Positions 33,369 to 41,240 of a DNA stretch of 64,000 bases are shown here, piece by piece. The stretch covers positions 295,787-359,786 of the forward strand of contig JACPVF010000011.1 of NCBI GenBank assembly GCA_016191845.1, given 5' to 3'. Source of the DNA: Chloroflexota bacterium. GTDB taxonomy: Bacteria > Chloroflexota > Anaerolineae > Anaerolineales > Villigracilaceae. The position numbers and the translations under genes were made by a program. Position 1 is the first letter of the stretch; each line of letters opens with the position of its first letter. The notes under the pieces were generated by a model. That model saw only the letters and a program-made list of their open reading frames with translations, had not been told where the DNA came from and searched no databases.

Positions 33369-34114
33369 TGTTCCCCTACCTCCGTCTTGGACCTTTCCTG
33401 CTTCAAATGCCCCTGCTTGCGTTGTTCATCGGTTTTTGGATCGGCAATACCTTTGTCGAGCGCGAAGCCGTCCGCCTTGGGTTGAACAAAGAGAAAATAA
33501 ACAACCTGATCGGGTACGGATTGTTCGGCGGGATTTTCGGCGCAAGGCTGGTGTACGCGGCGCAGTATGCTTCAGTGTATCTGGCGAACCCGCTTGGTTT
33601 GTTTTCATTGAACACGAGCACGCTCTCTCCCATTGGAGGTTTCCTGATTGGCATTGCCGCCGCTGCCGCGTATGGATACCGCCATAAACTTCCATTCCGC
33701 AAAACACTGGACGCGCTCACGCCAGGCTTTGCATTTTTCATGATTATGATCGGCGTCTCGCACCTCTTGAGTGGTAATGCCTATGGCGCGCCCACGCGCG
33801 TCCCCTGGGCAGTCTATTTATGGTCAGATTATCGCCAGCCAACACAACTCTATGAAATCTTTTTCGCGCTGATGATTTTTACAATCATCCTGCCTCGCAT
33901 GATTCCCGCGAATGCGCCTGGCTTGCGATTTGTGCAGTTCATCGCTCTCTCTGCCGTTGCGCGTGTTTTTATCGAAGCCTTTCGCGGCGACAGCGTTCTC
34001 TGGTTGGATGGTTATCGCGCCGCGCAAGTGATGGGGTTGCTTGTTCTTATTATTTGCATTGTCTTGTTGAGGCAATGGGAAGGAACTGAACAATATGAGT
34101 CAAACACCCAATGA
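33368..34114 (+). CDS. Lgt-like membrane protein (divergent prolipoprotein diacylglyceryl transferase family)
   Basis: 248 residues with about seven hydrophobic helices. Family marks: 'GGIFGARLVYA', 'SPIGGFLIG', 'SGNAYGAPTRVPW', 'RQPTQLYE' and 'FRGDSVLWLDGYR'. Compared with typical Lgt ('R-I-G-C/N...GCCYGRPT'), the catalytic-loop arginines appear to be missing (SGNAYGAPT). So this may be a paralogue with a changed function rather than the housekeeping Lgt. It overlaps both neighbours slightly, within the copA operon. Confidence 0.7.
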   Translation: MFPYLRLGPFLLQMPLLALFIGFWIGNTFVEREAVRLGLNKEKINNLIGYGLFGGIFGARLVYAAQYASVYLANPLGLFSLNTSTLSPIGGFLIGIAAAAAYGYRHKLPFRKTLDALTPGFAFFMIMIGVSHLLSGNAYGAPTRVPWAVYLWSDYRQPTQLYEIFFALMIFTIILPRMIPANAPGLRFVQFIALSAVARVFIEAFRGDSVLWLDGYRAAQVMGLLVLIICIVLLRQWEGTEQYESNTQ

Positions 34115-34745
34115 CGTTCGTTATATCCCCGCTCTCAGTTTCAATTGGCTCACGCCGCTGTACGATCCATTGCTTCAATGGGTCATGCGCGAAGAGACCT
34201 TTAAGCGCAAACTGGTTCAGCGGGCAAATATTCAACCGCAAATGAAAGTCCTTGATCTTGGCTGCGGCACAGGCACATTGACCCTCATGCTCAAGCGCGC
34301 CCATCCCGAAGCGCAGATCACAGGTCTGGATGGCGACTCCGAAGTGTTGGACATCGCGCGAAATAAATCCCGCGGCGCAGACATTCAATGGGATGAGGGA
34401 CTCGCTTCCTCCCTCCCGTATCCTGATTCTGCCTTCGATAGAGTGGTCACCAGCCTTGTCATTCACCACCTTGTCACCGATGACAAGCGCCGCGCATTCG
34501 AGGAGGTTTATCGCGTCCTCAAACCAAACGGCGAATTATATGTGCTCGACTTCGGCGCGCCGCATTCCTCTCTTACCCGCTTCATGACGAAATATATGCG
34601 CCGCCTCGAAGAAGCCGCCGACAATTTCGACGGGTTGATTCCGCTCTTCGTAACAGAGGCAGGCTTCGGGTCCGTAAAAGAGGCGGAGAACTTCGTCACG
34701 GTGTTCGGTCCGTTATCCATCATCCAAGCAGTGAAAGGAACTTGA
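34095..34745 (+). CDS. Class I SAM-dependent methyltransferase
   Basis: 216 residues. Motif I 'VLDLGCGTGTLTLML' and acid-ending strand 'TGLDGDSEVLDIARNK', then 'VVTSLVIHHLVTDDKRR' and 'LKPNGELYVLDFGAPHSS'. This pattern is common to UbiE-like and metal/arsenite-related methyltransferases. I see no Cys triad of arsenite methyltransferases. It overlaps the Lgt-like gene by 20 bp, so it is part of the same operon. Confidence 0.82.
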   Translation: MSQTPNDVRYIPALSFNWLTPLYDPLLQWVMREETFKRKLVQRANIQPQMKVLDLGCGTGTLTLMLKRAHPEAQITGLDGDSEVLDIARNKSRGADIQWDEGLASSLPYPDSAFDRVVTSLVIHHLVTDDKRRAFEEVYRVLKPNGELYVLDFGAPHSSLTRFMTKYMRRLEEAADNFDGLIPLFVTEAGFGSVKEAENFVTVFGPLSIIQAVKGT

Positions 34746-34746
34746 T

Positions 34747-35124
34747 ATGACTCAAATTCAAATCTTTGTGATTCTTTCGGGAATCGTGTTGACTGTATTG
34801 ATCGCCTGGTATTTCTGGTTTGCCCCCAAGGCGCAGACTCGTGTTGCGGTTTCCGCTTCAGGCGCGCAGGAGGTGGCAATCACGGTCAAGGGCGGATACA
34901 CCCCCGATGTGATCGTGGTGCAAAAAGGTCGCCCCGTGCGGTTAACGTTCACACGTCAGGAGAGTTCCGCATGTTCCGAAAAAGTGCTGTTCCCCGATTT
35001 CAATCAAAACGCATTATTACCTGAAGGCGAACAAGTCACGCTTGAATTCACCCCTGCCAAAGAAGGTGAATATGGTTTCCAGTGTCAGATGGGAATGTTA
35101 CGTGGTAAGTTGATTGTGGAATAA
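34747..35124 (+). CDS. Membrane-anchored cupredoxin
   Basis: 125 residues: one N-terminal helix (~5-25) and a cupredoxin domain ('GGYTPDVIVVQKGRPVRLTFTRQESSACSEKVLFPDFN', shown in part) with candidate ligands in 'ACSEK' and 'GFQCQMGM' (Cys, Met). This is the Cupredoxin_1 form often found beside or fused to CopA. It would receive or hand over Cu(I) at the outer membrane face. It lies 1 bp after the methyltransferase. Confidence 0.78.
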   Translation: MTQIQIFVILSGIVLTVLIAWYFWFAPKAQTRVAVSASGAQEVAITVKGGYTPDVIVVQKGRPVRLTFTRQESSACSEKVLFPDFNQNALLPEGEQVTLEFTPAKEGEYGFQCQMGMLRGKLIVE

Positions 35125-35146
35125 TGATGAAAGGAAGATACGAAAT

Positions 35147-35353
35147 ATGAAACACACAAATATCCACATGCCCAACCTTACCTACATCGCGGCGTTTGTC
35201 ATTGGAGTGATCTTTTTCGCCGTATTATGGAAGATGTTATTCGGCTCGGCATCCAGTCTGGTGGTTCTGGCTGGCATGATCGGAGCCGCCACTGCTGTGA
35301 CTCTCTACTGGCTCAGGAATGAAAATCGACATCATGGAAAAGGAAAACAATGA
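35147..35353 (+). CDS. Two-helix small membrane protein
   Basis: 68 residues from the ATG at 35147 (AAAGGAAG upstream). Two hydrophobic helices (~10-30 and ~35-52) and a C-terminal 'RNENRHHGKGKQ'. No family recognised. It is placed between the cupredoxin and a YHS protein, with a 4-bp overlap (ATGA) to the latter, so it probably belongs to the copper operon. Confidence 0.6.
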   Translation: MKHTNIHMPNLTYIAAFVIGVIFFAVLWKMLFGSASSLVVLAGMIGAATAVTLYWLRNENRHHGKGKQ

Positions 35354-35559
35354 CGCTGGACCAAAACGAAATGCTCTCTGCCCCTCCACAACCGGAATAT
35401 AAAACTGCTTGTGGAGGAAAAATCAAAGATCCATCCAAATATCCCAGCGCAGAGTATCGCGGCGAGAGGATATATTTCTGTACGCAGGCATGTTTGGATG
35501 TATTTCTTTTGGACCCAGACCCTTTTATGGCTGGTGAAATCGAACACCCTCTTGATTAA
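35350..35559 (+). CDS. YHS-domain-like protein
   Basis: 69 residues. 'YKTACGGKIKDPSKYPSAEYRG' and 'ERIYFCTQACLDVFLLDP' follow the YHS pattern, but the first motif is altered (ACGGKI instead of DPVCGM). Three Cys remain and probably bind metal. Last gene of the copA operon. Confidence 0.75.
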   Translation: MTLDQNEMLSAPPQPEYKTACGGKIKDPSKYPSAEYRGERIYFCTQACLDVFLLDPDPFMAGEIEHPLD

Positions 35560-35598
35560 TTCAATATGACAATCAGGAAATCATTCCTGATAAATATC

Positions 35599-35640
35599 AT
35601 AAGCGAATCAGCGCATTTCGAAACAGGTCGAAATGCGCTG
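35599..35640 (+). promoter_or_regulatory. Composite regulon element, site 8, overlapping a strong hairpin
   Basis: ATAAGCG-AATC-AGCGCAT (35599-35616), followed exactly 17 bp later by TGCGCT (35634-35639). The same DNA forms a 12-bp perfect hairpin, CAGCGCATTTCG / CGAAATGCGCTG (35609-35640), with no T-run after it. It lies between the copA operon and the DoxX-like gene, so it may be both promoter element and RNA-end structure. Confidence 0.55.
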
Positions 35641-35710
35641 ATGATTATTCCATGCGGGATGTAAGATGAGTTCGAAGCAAGACAAAATTCATCCTAAAAG
35701 GAGTAAAAAA

Positions 35711-36280
35711 ATGACTACTCAAACCATGTCCCGGGAATATCAACTCGCTGATGTTCCATTCACGAAGACTCTGTTCGAAGGAAAGGCATTTGCCTGGCTG
35801 TGGCTCGCCATCCGCCTGTACCTGGGCTATCAATGGATCGAATCGGGCTGGGGCAAGATCACCAACCCCGCCTGGATGCAGGGCGGCGAAGCGCTAAAAG
35901 GTTTCTGGGATCGCGCTGTCCTCATCCCCGATGCGCCTGCCCGTCCACTGATCGCCTTTGACTGGTATCGCAATTTCATCCAATTCATGCTCGATAGCGG
36001 CAACTACGTCTGGTTCGCCAAACTGGTGGCGGTGGGCGAATTGCTGGTGGGCGGAGCATTGATCCTGGGTATCTTCATCTGGTTCTCTGCCTTTATCGGT
36101 GGCTTCATGAACTGGAACTTTATGATGGCTGGCTCCGCCTCTGTCAATCCTGTCTTCCTGATCCTCTCGATCCTGCTCGTCCTTGCCTGGAAAACATCTG
36201 GCTGGATCGGTCTCGACCACTGGCTTCTGGTGCAAGTGGGCACACCCTGGCAACCCGGTTTGTTGTTCCAACGCAAGTAA
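35711..36280 (+). CDS. DoxX/DoxD-like membrane protein
   Basis: 189 residues from the ATG at 35711 (AAAAGGAG upstream). Four hydrophobic helices. The first contains 'WLWLAIRLYLGYQWIESGWGKI', typical of the DoxX family, and later 'GELLVGGALILGIFIWFSAFIGGFMNWNFMMAG' (given in part). DoxD is a subunit of thiosulfate:quinone oxidoreductase; other DoxX proteins act in oxidative stress. Here the context favours a quinone-linked redox or thiol role. Monocistronic between site 8 and a terminator. Confidence 0.78.
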   Translation: MTTQTMSREYQLADVPFTKTLFEGKAFAWLWLAIRLYLGYQWIESGWGKITNPAWMQGGEALKGFWDRAVLIPDAPARPLIAFDWYRNFIQFMLDSGNYVWFAKLVAVGELLVGGALILGIFIWFSAFIGGFMNWNFMMAGSASVNPVFLILSILLVLAWKTSGWIGLDHWLLVQVGTPWQPGLLFQRK

Positions 36281-36300
36281 TCAAAATACAATTATTTGAA

Positions 36301-36337
36301 CAATCATCCCCTGACTAATCAGGGGATGATTGTTTTT
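36301..36337 (+). terminator. Terminator after the DoxX-like gene
   Basis: Perfect 14-bp stem CAATCATCCCCTGA / TCAGGGGATGATTG with a 4-nt loop, then TTTTTT. Confidence 0.93.
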
Positions 36338-36402
36338 TAGAAAGGTAATGAACCGTTAACCATAAGTCAAAAACCTGTCATACATTGTGCATGATGTTTG
36401 AC

Positions 36403-36443
36403 ACAAGTCATTCTGCCTACTCGTTTTTGCGCCATATCGCGCT
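36403..36443 (+). promoter_or_regulatory. Composite regulon element, site 9
   Basis: Degenerate left half with a good right half, ACAAGTC-ATTC-TGCCTAC (36403-36420), followed exactly 17 bp later by CGCGCT (36438-36443). It precedes the FixH-like/polyferredoxin operon. TATAAG at 36464 is a possible -10. Confidence 0.55.
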
Positions 36444-36506
36444 ACTTCGGATGGGGTCTTGCTTATAAGATAGGTCAACTTTGCAGAATAAGGAGCTGGG
36501 CTTTTC

Positions 36507-37181
36507 ATGGCTAAAAAAATTTCAGGAATCACCACCCGAATGGTCATCATCACAATGCTTTTGATGGGCTTTCCGGGAACTGCACTTGCCGATGGCGGGG
36601 ATGGTGGATATGAAGCGACTGCAAATGGATATCACATTACGCTCGTATTTTCCGAGCCTGTCAAATCAGGCGTGAATGAATTTCATGTTTTGATCGCCGA
36701 CTCGATGGGTATGCCGGTCTCCGACGCCGTTGTGGAAGTAGTCGCCATGCCAGTGGAAGACATATCCGATCATTCAGAAGAACCTCCCGAGGAAACGCAT
36801 GGCATGGAAATGGCTACTGAAACCCCAGCCCCGGAAGATGCGCATGGCATGTCAGGAATGGATATGTCCAGCGAGTCCGAAGTCAACGAGCATGAAGCTG
36901 TCGAAGAGGTTGCTCATGAGGAAGAACCTGTTGCAGTGACACTCGCAAGTGGGCATGAAGCTGGCGAATATTCAGGAGAGATCCATCTGGATGCTTCCGG
37001 CAACTGGACATTCAATATCCACTTTACTCTGGGTGACCAAATGACCGCAGTCGAAATCCCCATTGAAGTTCCCCGCGCCATTTCTAATTATGGGATTCTG
37101 GCTGGTTTTTTCGGCATCAATGCAACGGTGATTGCCACAGCCGCCATCACAAAACGAAAACCCACTTCCCCAAGGTCCTAA
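36507..37181 (+). CDS. FixH/YtkA-like exported protein with a His/Met/Glu-rich insertion
   Basis: 224 residues. Signal peptide (~1-28, ending ALADGG), then a YtkA/FixH beta-sandwich split by a long insertion (~90-150) rich in His, Met, Glu and Asp (ETHGMEMATETPAPEDAHGM is typical), and a C-terminal helix (~195-215). The insertion repeats HGM-like units that could bind copper. It lies 12 bp before the polyferredoxin, likely partners. In FixGHIS systems, FixH-like proteins accompany polyferredoxins of the FixG type. Confidence 0.72.
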   Translation: MAKKISGITTRMVIITMLLMGFPGTALADGGDGGYEATANGYHITLVFSEPVKSGVNEFHVLIADSMGMPVSDAVVEVVAMPVEDISDHSEEPPEETHGMEMATETPAPEDAHGMSGMDMSSESEVNEHEAVEEVAHEEEPVAVTLASGHEAGEYSGEIHLDASGNWTFNIHFTLGDQMTAVEIPIEVPRAISNYGILAGFFGINATVIATAAITKRKPTSPRS

Positions 37182-37193
37182 GAGGATTATTTC

Positions 37194-38573
37194 ATGACAA
37201 CATCTCTTCCCACCCCACCCCCCTCCCTGCTGAATGGCGGAAACCTGCTCAGCAACAAATGGATCGACCGTTTCCTGCGCAGCCGCTGGTATCCCGGCAT
37301 CATCCAATGGCCCACCCTGATGATCTTTATGGTCATTATGTTCGAACTCATTCTGGGACCTGAATCGGCGCATGACAACTTCGGCACCGCGCTGACATGG
37401 GTGTTGTGGTGGCCGCTGATCCCGATCATTTTCCTTTTCCTTGGGCGTTTCTGGTGTGCGATCTGTCCGTTCGCGAAGATCAATGATCTTGTCCAAAATT
37501 TTGTCGGCAATAACCGACCCGCGCCACGCTTCCTGAAGAAATACGGCATTTGGATCATCGATGCCCTTTTCATCTTCATTACCTGGAGTGACCACGTCTT
37601 TGGCGTGGTGGAAAACCCGCTTGGCTCCGGCGTGTTGATGTTGACCCTAACCACGGGCGTGATCGTCTCTGGCGCCTTTTACGAACGCCGCACCTTCTGC
37701 CGATATGTATGTTTTCTGGGCGGTCTTTCAGGTAACTATGCCCGTAATGGTATGTTGAGCCTGCGTGGCACTCCGGAAATTTGCGCCACCTGTACCATCG
37801 CTGCCTGTTACAAAGGCACGGACAAGTCCATGCCCTGCCCATTGTATGAATTCCCCAAGACCATGACCTCCAGCGCCAACTGTGTCCTCTGTGCAGAATG
37901 TATCAAGGGCTGCCCTAATAACTCCATTCAACTCACGGTTCGTCCGCCCACCAAGGAACTGTGGTTCATCCGCAAACCGAAACTTGAAGAAGCCTTCCTT
38001 TCAGCGGTCATCATGGGCATCGTATTCGTCCAGAATGTGACCATGCTAGAAATCTGGGAGTCCATGTTGAAATGGCTGGAGAACGTAACCGGCACGACCA
38101 GCTATGCCATTACCTTCAGTATCACTTTCGCGACGGCCATTGTCATCCCGGTAGCTTTGCTCGGTCTGACATCCTGGATCGCAAGCAAGTTCAACAAAGC
38201 CACGCTCGTTGAAAACTTTGCCCGCTTTGGCTACGCCATCATCGCACTGGATATGGCAGGGCACATCGCACATAACCTGTTCCACCTGCTGGCGGAAGGC
38301 AAGTCCATTCTATACACCGGTATGGCATTGTTTGGGACGGAAATCCACGGCGCGTCGCCCGCCATTCTCAGTATGCAGGAGATCCAGTGGCTTCAATTCG
38401 GCTTGATCGCGCTCGGCTTTATCGGGTCTCTTTACACTGCCTATCGCATCTCCCAATCGAATCATTCCGGCGAAAAGGTCTGGGGAACATTTGCACCCTT
38501 TGCGGTGTTGATGGTCGTTCTGACCATTATGAACGTTGTTCTCTTCACTCTGCCGATGGCAATGCGCATGTAA
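37194..38573 (+). CDS. NapH/NosR/FixG-like membrane polyferredoxin
   Basis: 459 residues with about eight hydrophobic helices. Characteristic Cys clusters: 'FWCAICPFAKI', 'RRTFCRYVCFLGGL', 'ICATCTIAACYKG' and the ferredoxin motif 'CVLCAECIKGCPNN'. These indicate [4Fe-4S] clusters on the cytoplasmic side plus membrane Cys-x3-Cys-Pro motifs. Such proteins (NapH, NosR C-terminus, CcoG) move electrons across the membrane or reduce copper during CuA/CuB assembly. A homologue lies at 42163. Confidence 0.82.
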   Translation: MTTSLPTPPPSLLNGGNLLSNKWIDRFLRSRWYPGIIQWPTLMIFMVIMFELILGPESAHDNFGTALTWVLWWPLIPIIFLFLGRFWCAICPFAKINDLVQNFVGNNRPAPRFLKKYGIWIIDALFIFITWSDHVFGVVENPLGSGVLMLTLTTGVIVSGAFYERRTFCRYVCFLGGLSGNYARNGMLSLRGTPEICATCTIAACYKGTDKSMPCPLYEFPKTMTSSANCVLCAECIKGCPNNSIQLTVRPPTKELWFIRKPKLEEAFLSAVIMGIVFVQNVTMLEIWESMLKWLENVTGTTSYAITFSITFATAIVIPVALLGLTSWIASKFNKATLVENFARFGYAIIALDMAGHIAHNLFHLLAEGKSILYTGMALFGTEIHGASPAILSMQEIQWLQFGLIALGFIGSLYTAYRISQSNHSGEKVWGTFAPFAVLMVVLTIMNVVLFTLPMAMRM

Positions 38574-38605
38574 TCAAAATTCACAGTATCAATAGGAGAA
38601 ATCTC

Positions 38606-38926
38606 ATGGATCAAAATTGTCATGTCGAACCAATTCAAAAAGCAGTCTTGGATAGTGTCCTCAAAAATGCAGATACAACTCTGTTGGCAGTTTCCGGCAT
38701 GGGTTGTGTCAACTGCGCCGCCCGTGTACGTAATGGTCTCATTCCACTTGATGGTGTTCATCACGCCGAGATTTATTTGGAGTCAGGGTTAGTGGAAGTG
38801 TATTTTGACGGAAGCAAGATCACTCAAGCAATGCTGGTCAATGCTGTTGCCGGCGCTGGCAATGACGGGCGGCATCATTATAAGGCGGTGGTTGTGGGCC
38901 AATCATTCCACATTGAACCTGCGTGA
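38606..38926 (+). CDS. HMA-domain protein (copper chaperone-like), copy 1
   Basis: 106 residues from the ATG at 38606 (AGGAGA upstream). Conserved N-terminal stretch 'NCHVEPIQKAVLDSVL', then an HMA domain with 'VSGMGCVNCAARVRNGL', the CxxC that binds Cu(I), and a divergent tail. Close paralogue of the gene at 40816 (same N-terminus and motif); the pair arose by duplication together with downstream leader DNA. Confidence 0.85.
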   Translation: MDQNCHVEPIQKAVLDSVLKNADTTLLAVSGMGCVNCAARVRNGLIPLDGVHHAEIYLESGLVEVYFDGSKITQAMLVNAVAGAGNDGRHHYKAVVVGQSFHIEPA

Positions 38927-38943
38927 TATTATCGTGTATTAAG

Positions 38944-39048
38944 TCGTCAGACTATTTTGGGTATCCTCTGAATTCGGAGGATACCCATATGTTTAATAAG
39001 AGTAGAAAAATGCATAGCCTTGCTGCACCTGCCCAGCACCTGTTTTAG
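38944..39048 (+). pseudogene. Truncated duplicate of the leader and start of the PCYCGCG gene
   Basis: The stretch GTCAGACTA, a hairpin with GGAGG in its 3' arm (38959-38986), and an ATG (38989) opening MFNKSRK... repeat the layout found before the intact gene at 41241 (GTCAGACTA, hairpin, GGAGG, ATG, MFSKANK...). After seven residues the similarity ends and a stop comes at codon 20. The hairpin GGGTATCCTC / GAGGATACCC is perfect and may now act as a terminator between the convergent HMA and C39 genes. Confidence 0.6.
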
Positions 39049-40304
39049 GGAACATCTCCTAATTGATGAAGCCGGGTTAATGCAGGCTCGAAACCGGGAT
39101 GGTATTTGAGTGCCGTCCGAAGATCCATCCTGGCTCTGTCATTATCCCCCAATGCTTCAAGGGAACGGGCGCGCCAATAGTAACTTTCTTCGAGGACCGG
39201 TTCACTCATAGCCTTGAGGGTGGTAGTGGCAAGCTCCATCACATCCTGATAACGTCCTGTGTAAAAATATGCCGAGTACGGCCCGGTCTGATACCACATC
39301 ATACGCCAGGGTCTCTCCTGCTCTGGAATATCAGGATACATGGCAAATGCTTTGTCATACGCCACGGCTGCACCGGCATAATCCCGGAGTTGAACCAGAC
39401 TGCTGCCCAGATTGAACCATGCAAAAAATTGATCCCTTCCGGCTAATTGGATGATCTCTTCCTTTGCCACCTGTGCTGAGCTTTGGTTGTTGTTTTCCAC
39501 ATCAAAATGGGATCCCAAAATCGCGACCACGTCTTCCTGCCGTTCAATCGGATAAATAACAAGATATGTGAAATTAAACGCCCGCCAATTACTCTCCAAA
39601 TCCTCATACTGAATAGACTGATCGGGACCATAATACGAATCCTGAACGATAAACCTGCCTTCGATTTCATCGTAACCGGTCACGAGGACATAATGCCCCA
39701 TCCAACCATCGAAATCGCGTCCCTCGAAGCCTTTCTCGATGATCACCGGCAATTTTGCAGCCAGCAGGCGTTTGAGCAGTTCGATGTCACCGCCTGTACG
39801 GTAAACAATTTCAAATCCCGTTTCCTCCAGAACATAATCGGACAGTTCATCAGGCATTACATTCTTGTCTCGCGAATTGGGTTTGGTGAAGGCGGCAATA
39901 GGTCGCTGATCGCCGTCCCATCCCCAGTAAGTAAGCGCCATTGCCAAGGTAGCCGGGCCACAGTTATTCCAGGTTTGATATTCATGCTGGGCGCCAATGA
40001 GAGTTATCCTTTCAGGTAATGGTATTGGCGATACAACCAGGGTCGGCGTCGTCGCAGGCATATGTTGGGGAGTGGGACCCGTCTCAGTCACAGTTGGGTG
40101 AGGGGCTTCAGTTGTGGAACCTTCCTTTGGGACGAATACCACTTTCTCCGGAGGCGAGATTGCATACTTGGTTTGTGCCAATACTTCATTGACTCGCCAT
40201 GCAACTTTTTCATGAACTGCAGGAATGGAATAGATCAGGGGAATCACAACAATTGACCCCAGTAGGAAAAATATTGCGAGTTTGGTGTTTATTATCTTCT
40301 TCAT
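39045..40304 (-). CDS. C39-like cysteine peptidase with TPR repeats
   Basis: 419 residues. N-terminal signal anchor (~8-28), a Pro/Thr-rich linker, a papain-like C39 domain (~100-240) with catalytic Cys in 'WNNCGPATLAMALTYWGW', His in 'GHYVLVTGYDE' and Asp in 'QDSYYG', then TPR-like repeats (~280-415). Extracytoplasmic peptidase C39-like proteins of this build are common in Chloroflexota. It runs against its neighbours, is not obviously part of the metal regulon, and appears to have been inserted between the duplicated HMA units. Confidence 0.82.
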   Translation of the reverse strand: MKKIINTKLAIFFLLGSIVVIPLIYSIPAVHEKVAWRVNEVLAQTKYAISPPEKVVFVPKEGSTTEAPHPTVTETGPTPQHMPATTPTLVVSPIPLPERITLIGAQHEYQTWNNCGPATLAMALTYWGWDGDQRPIAAFTKPNSRDKNVMPDELSDYVLEETGFEIVYRTGGDIELLKRLLAAKLPVIIEKGFEGRDFDGWMGHYVLVTGYDEIEGRFIVQDSYYGPDQSIQYEDLESNWRAFNFTYLVIYPIERQEDVVAILGSHFDVENNNQSSAQVAKEEIIQLAGRDQFFAWFNLGSSLVQLRDYAGAAVAYDKAFAMYPDIPEQERPWRMMWYQTGPYSAYFYTGRYQDVMELATTTLKAMSEPVLEESYYWRARSLEALGDNDRARMDLRTALKYHPGFEPALTRLHQLGDVP

Positions 40305-40422
40305 ATGAACGACTATTTGATCAAATTATTTTCCATGAAGGCACTATTTTGTACCCAGCTACACAGGCATTCCTGCTTATCCAAGGGTACACAGCTCAAA
40401 TGAAAACTACCTGAAAAACAAT

Positions 40423-40462
40423 ATCCGCAAAATGGCGTATACCCGGAATAGGCAAGATGCCT
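40423..40462 (+). promoter_or_regulatory. Double regulon palindrome, site 10
   Basis: ATCCGCA-AAAT-GGCGTAT (40423-40440), and a second copy ATAGGCA-AGA-TGCCTCT (40448-40464, spacer one base short) about 24 bp further. TGCCTC stands where TGCGCT is expected for the first copy. It lies upstream of the YHS gene at 40600 and of the divergent C39 gene. Confidence 0.5.
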
Positions 40463-40599
40463 CTCTGCATTTAATGTCAGATCTTGTAGACTCCATCCTG
40501 CGGATTGAGATTGCTCCCAGCCTTGGGCGTTTTACACTCAGTCAGTTAACTTAAATCAAAAAAATACATGAAGGAATACATTTACCAAGGAGTATCCAT

Positions 40600-40803
40600 A
40601 TGTCATTCAAAGACCCCGTCTGTGGCAAACGGATGAATCGCGGCAAAGCCCACATCACCATCGAGTTTGAAGGTGTGAACTATTTTCTATGCTGTCCGCA
40701 ATGCCAGGCGCAGTTTGAGCGTTCCCCCAAAACCTTTGCCAAGCCCGAATTGGGCGAAAAGGCAAGGAAAGTCCAACACTATCCTGTAAAGCAACACAAT
40801 TGA
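40600..40803 (+). CDS. YHS-domain protein
   Basis: 67 residues with AAGGAG upstream. 'KDPVCGKRMNRGKAH' and 'NYFLCCPQCQAQFE' form a YHS domain with four Cys, followed by a basic tail ending in KQHN. It is a likely metal-binding chaperone. It lies 12 bp before the HMA paralogue, so the two are co-expressed under site 10. Confidence 0.82.
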   Translation: MSFKDPVCGKRMNRGKAHITIEFEGVNYFLCCPQCQAQFERSPKTFAKPELGEKARKVQHYPVKQHN

Positions 40804-40815
40804 GAGGAGATCATC

Positions 40816-41115
40816 ATGAGCGACAATTGCCACGTTGAACCGATCCAAAAGTCCGCGCTGGATCATATCATCCAGTCTGCTGACCGAATCCTGCTGTCCG
40901 TTTCAGGGATGGGCTGTCCTAACTGCGCCACGCGTGTACGTAATGGTCTGTTGTTGCTGGACGGCGTCCATGACGCCGATGTGCTGTTGAACATGCGCAT
41001 GGCAGAAGTGTACTTCGATGAGAAAAAGGTCTCTATCGAGATGCTTGTTCAGGCAGTGGTTGGGGCGGGAAATGATGGACGCCATAACTACCAGGCACAG
41101 GTGATCAACGCTTAA
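40816..41115 (+). CDS. HMA-domain protein (copper chaperone-like), copy 2
   Basis: 99 residues with GAGGAG upstream. It shares 'NCHVEPIQKSALDHII' and 'VSGMGCPNCATRVRNGL' with the copy at 38606. The CxxC binds Cu(I). The CHVEPIQ extension before the HMA domain is an extra Cys/His element not found in plain CopZ proteins and may form a second site. Confidence 0.86.
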   Translation: MSDNCHVEPIQKSALDHIIQSADRILLSVSGMGCPNCATRVRNGLLLLDGVHDADVLLNMRMAEVYFDEKKVSIEMLVQAVVGAGNDGRHNYQAQVINA

Positions 41116-41144
41116 TTCGCCTCCTGCACCAGATGACATTCATC

Positions 41145-41185
41145 ATAAGCCATTTGGCGCATACCTCTATCCGCCGTACTGCGCT
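41145..41185 (+). promoter_or_regulatory. Composite regulon element, site 11
   Basis: ATAAGCC-ATTT-GGCGCAT (41145-41162), followed exactly 17 bp later by TGCGCT (41180-41185). It precedes the PCYCGCG/CuA operon. CATAAT at 41194-41199 could be a -10. Confidence 0.7.
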
Positions 41186-41211
41186 GGAACGGACATAATT
41201 GTCAGACTACT

Positions 41212-41240
41212 ATTGAGCCATCCGAACACGGAGGCTCAAT
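41212..41240 (+). promoter_or_regulatory. Hairpin that sequesters the ribosome binding site of the PCYCGCG gene
   Basis: ATTGAGCC (41212-41219) pairs with GGCTCAAT (41233-41240), with an inner TCC/GGA. The Shine-Dalgarno GGAGG (41230-41234) lies in the 3' arm and the hairpin ends at the base before ATG, so folding would block initiation. The layout is conserved in the truncated duplicate at 38944. Confidence 0.6.

Noticed and set aside
40448..40464. Second palindrome at site 10 as an equal regulon copy
   Set aside because: The spacer is three rather than four bases and no downstream box fits, so it is treated only as a weak accessory copy.
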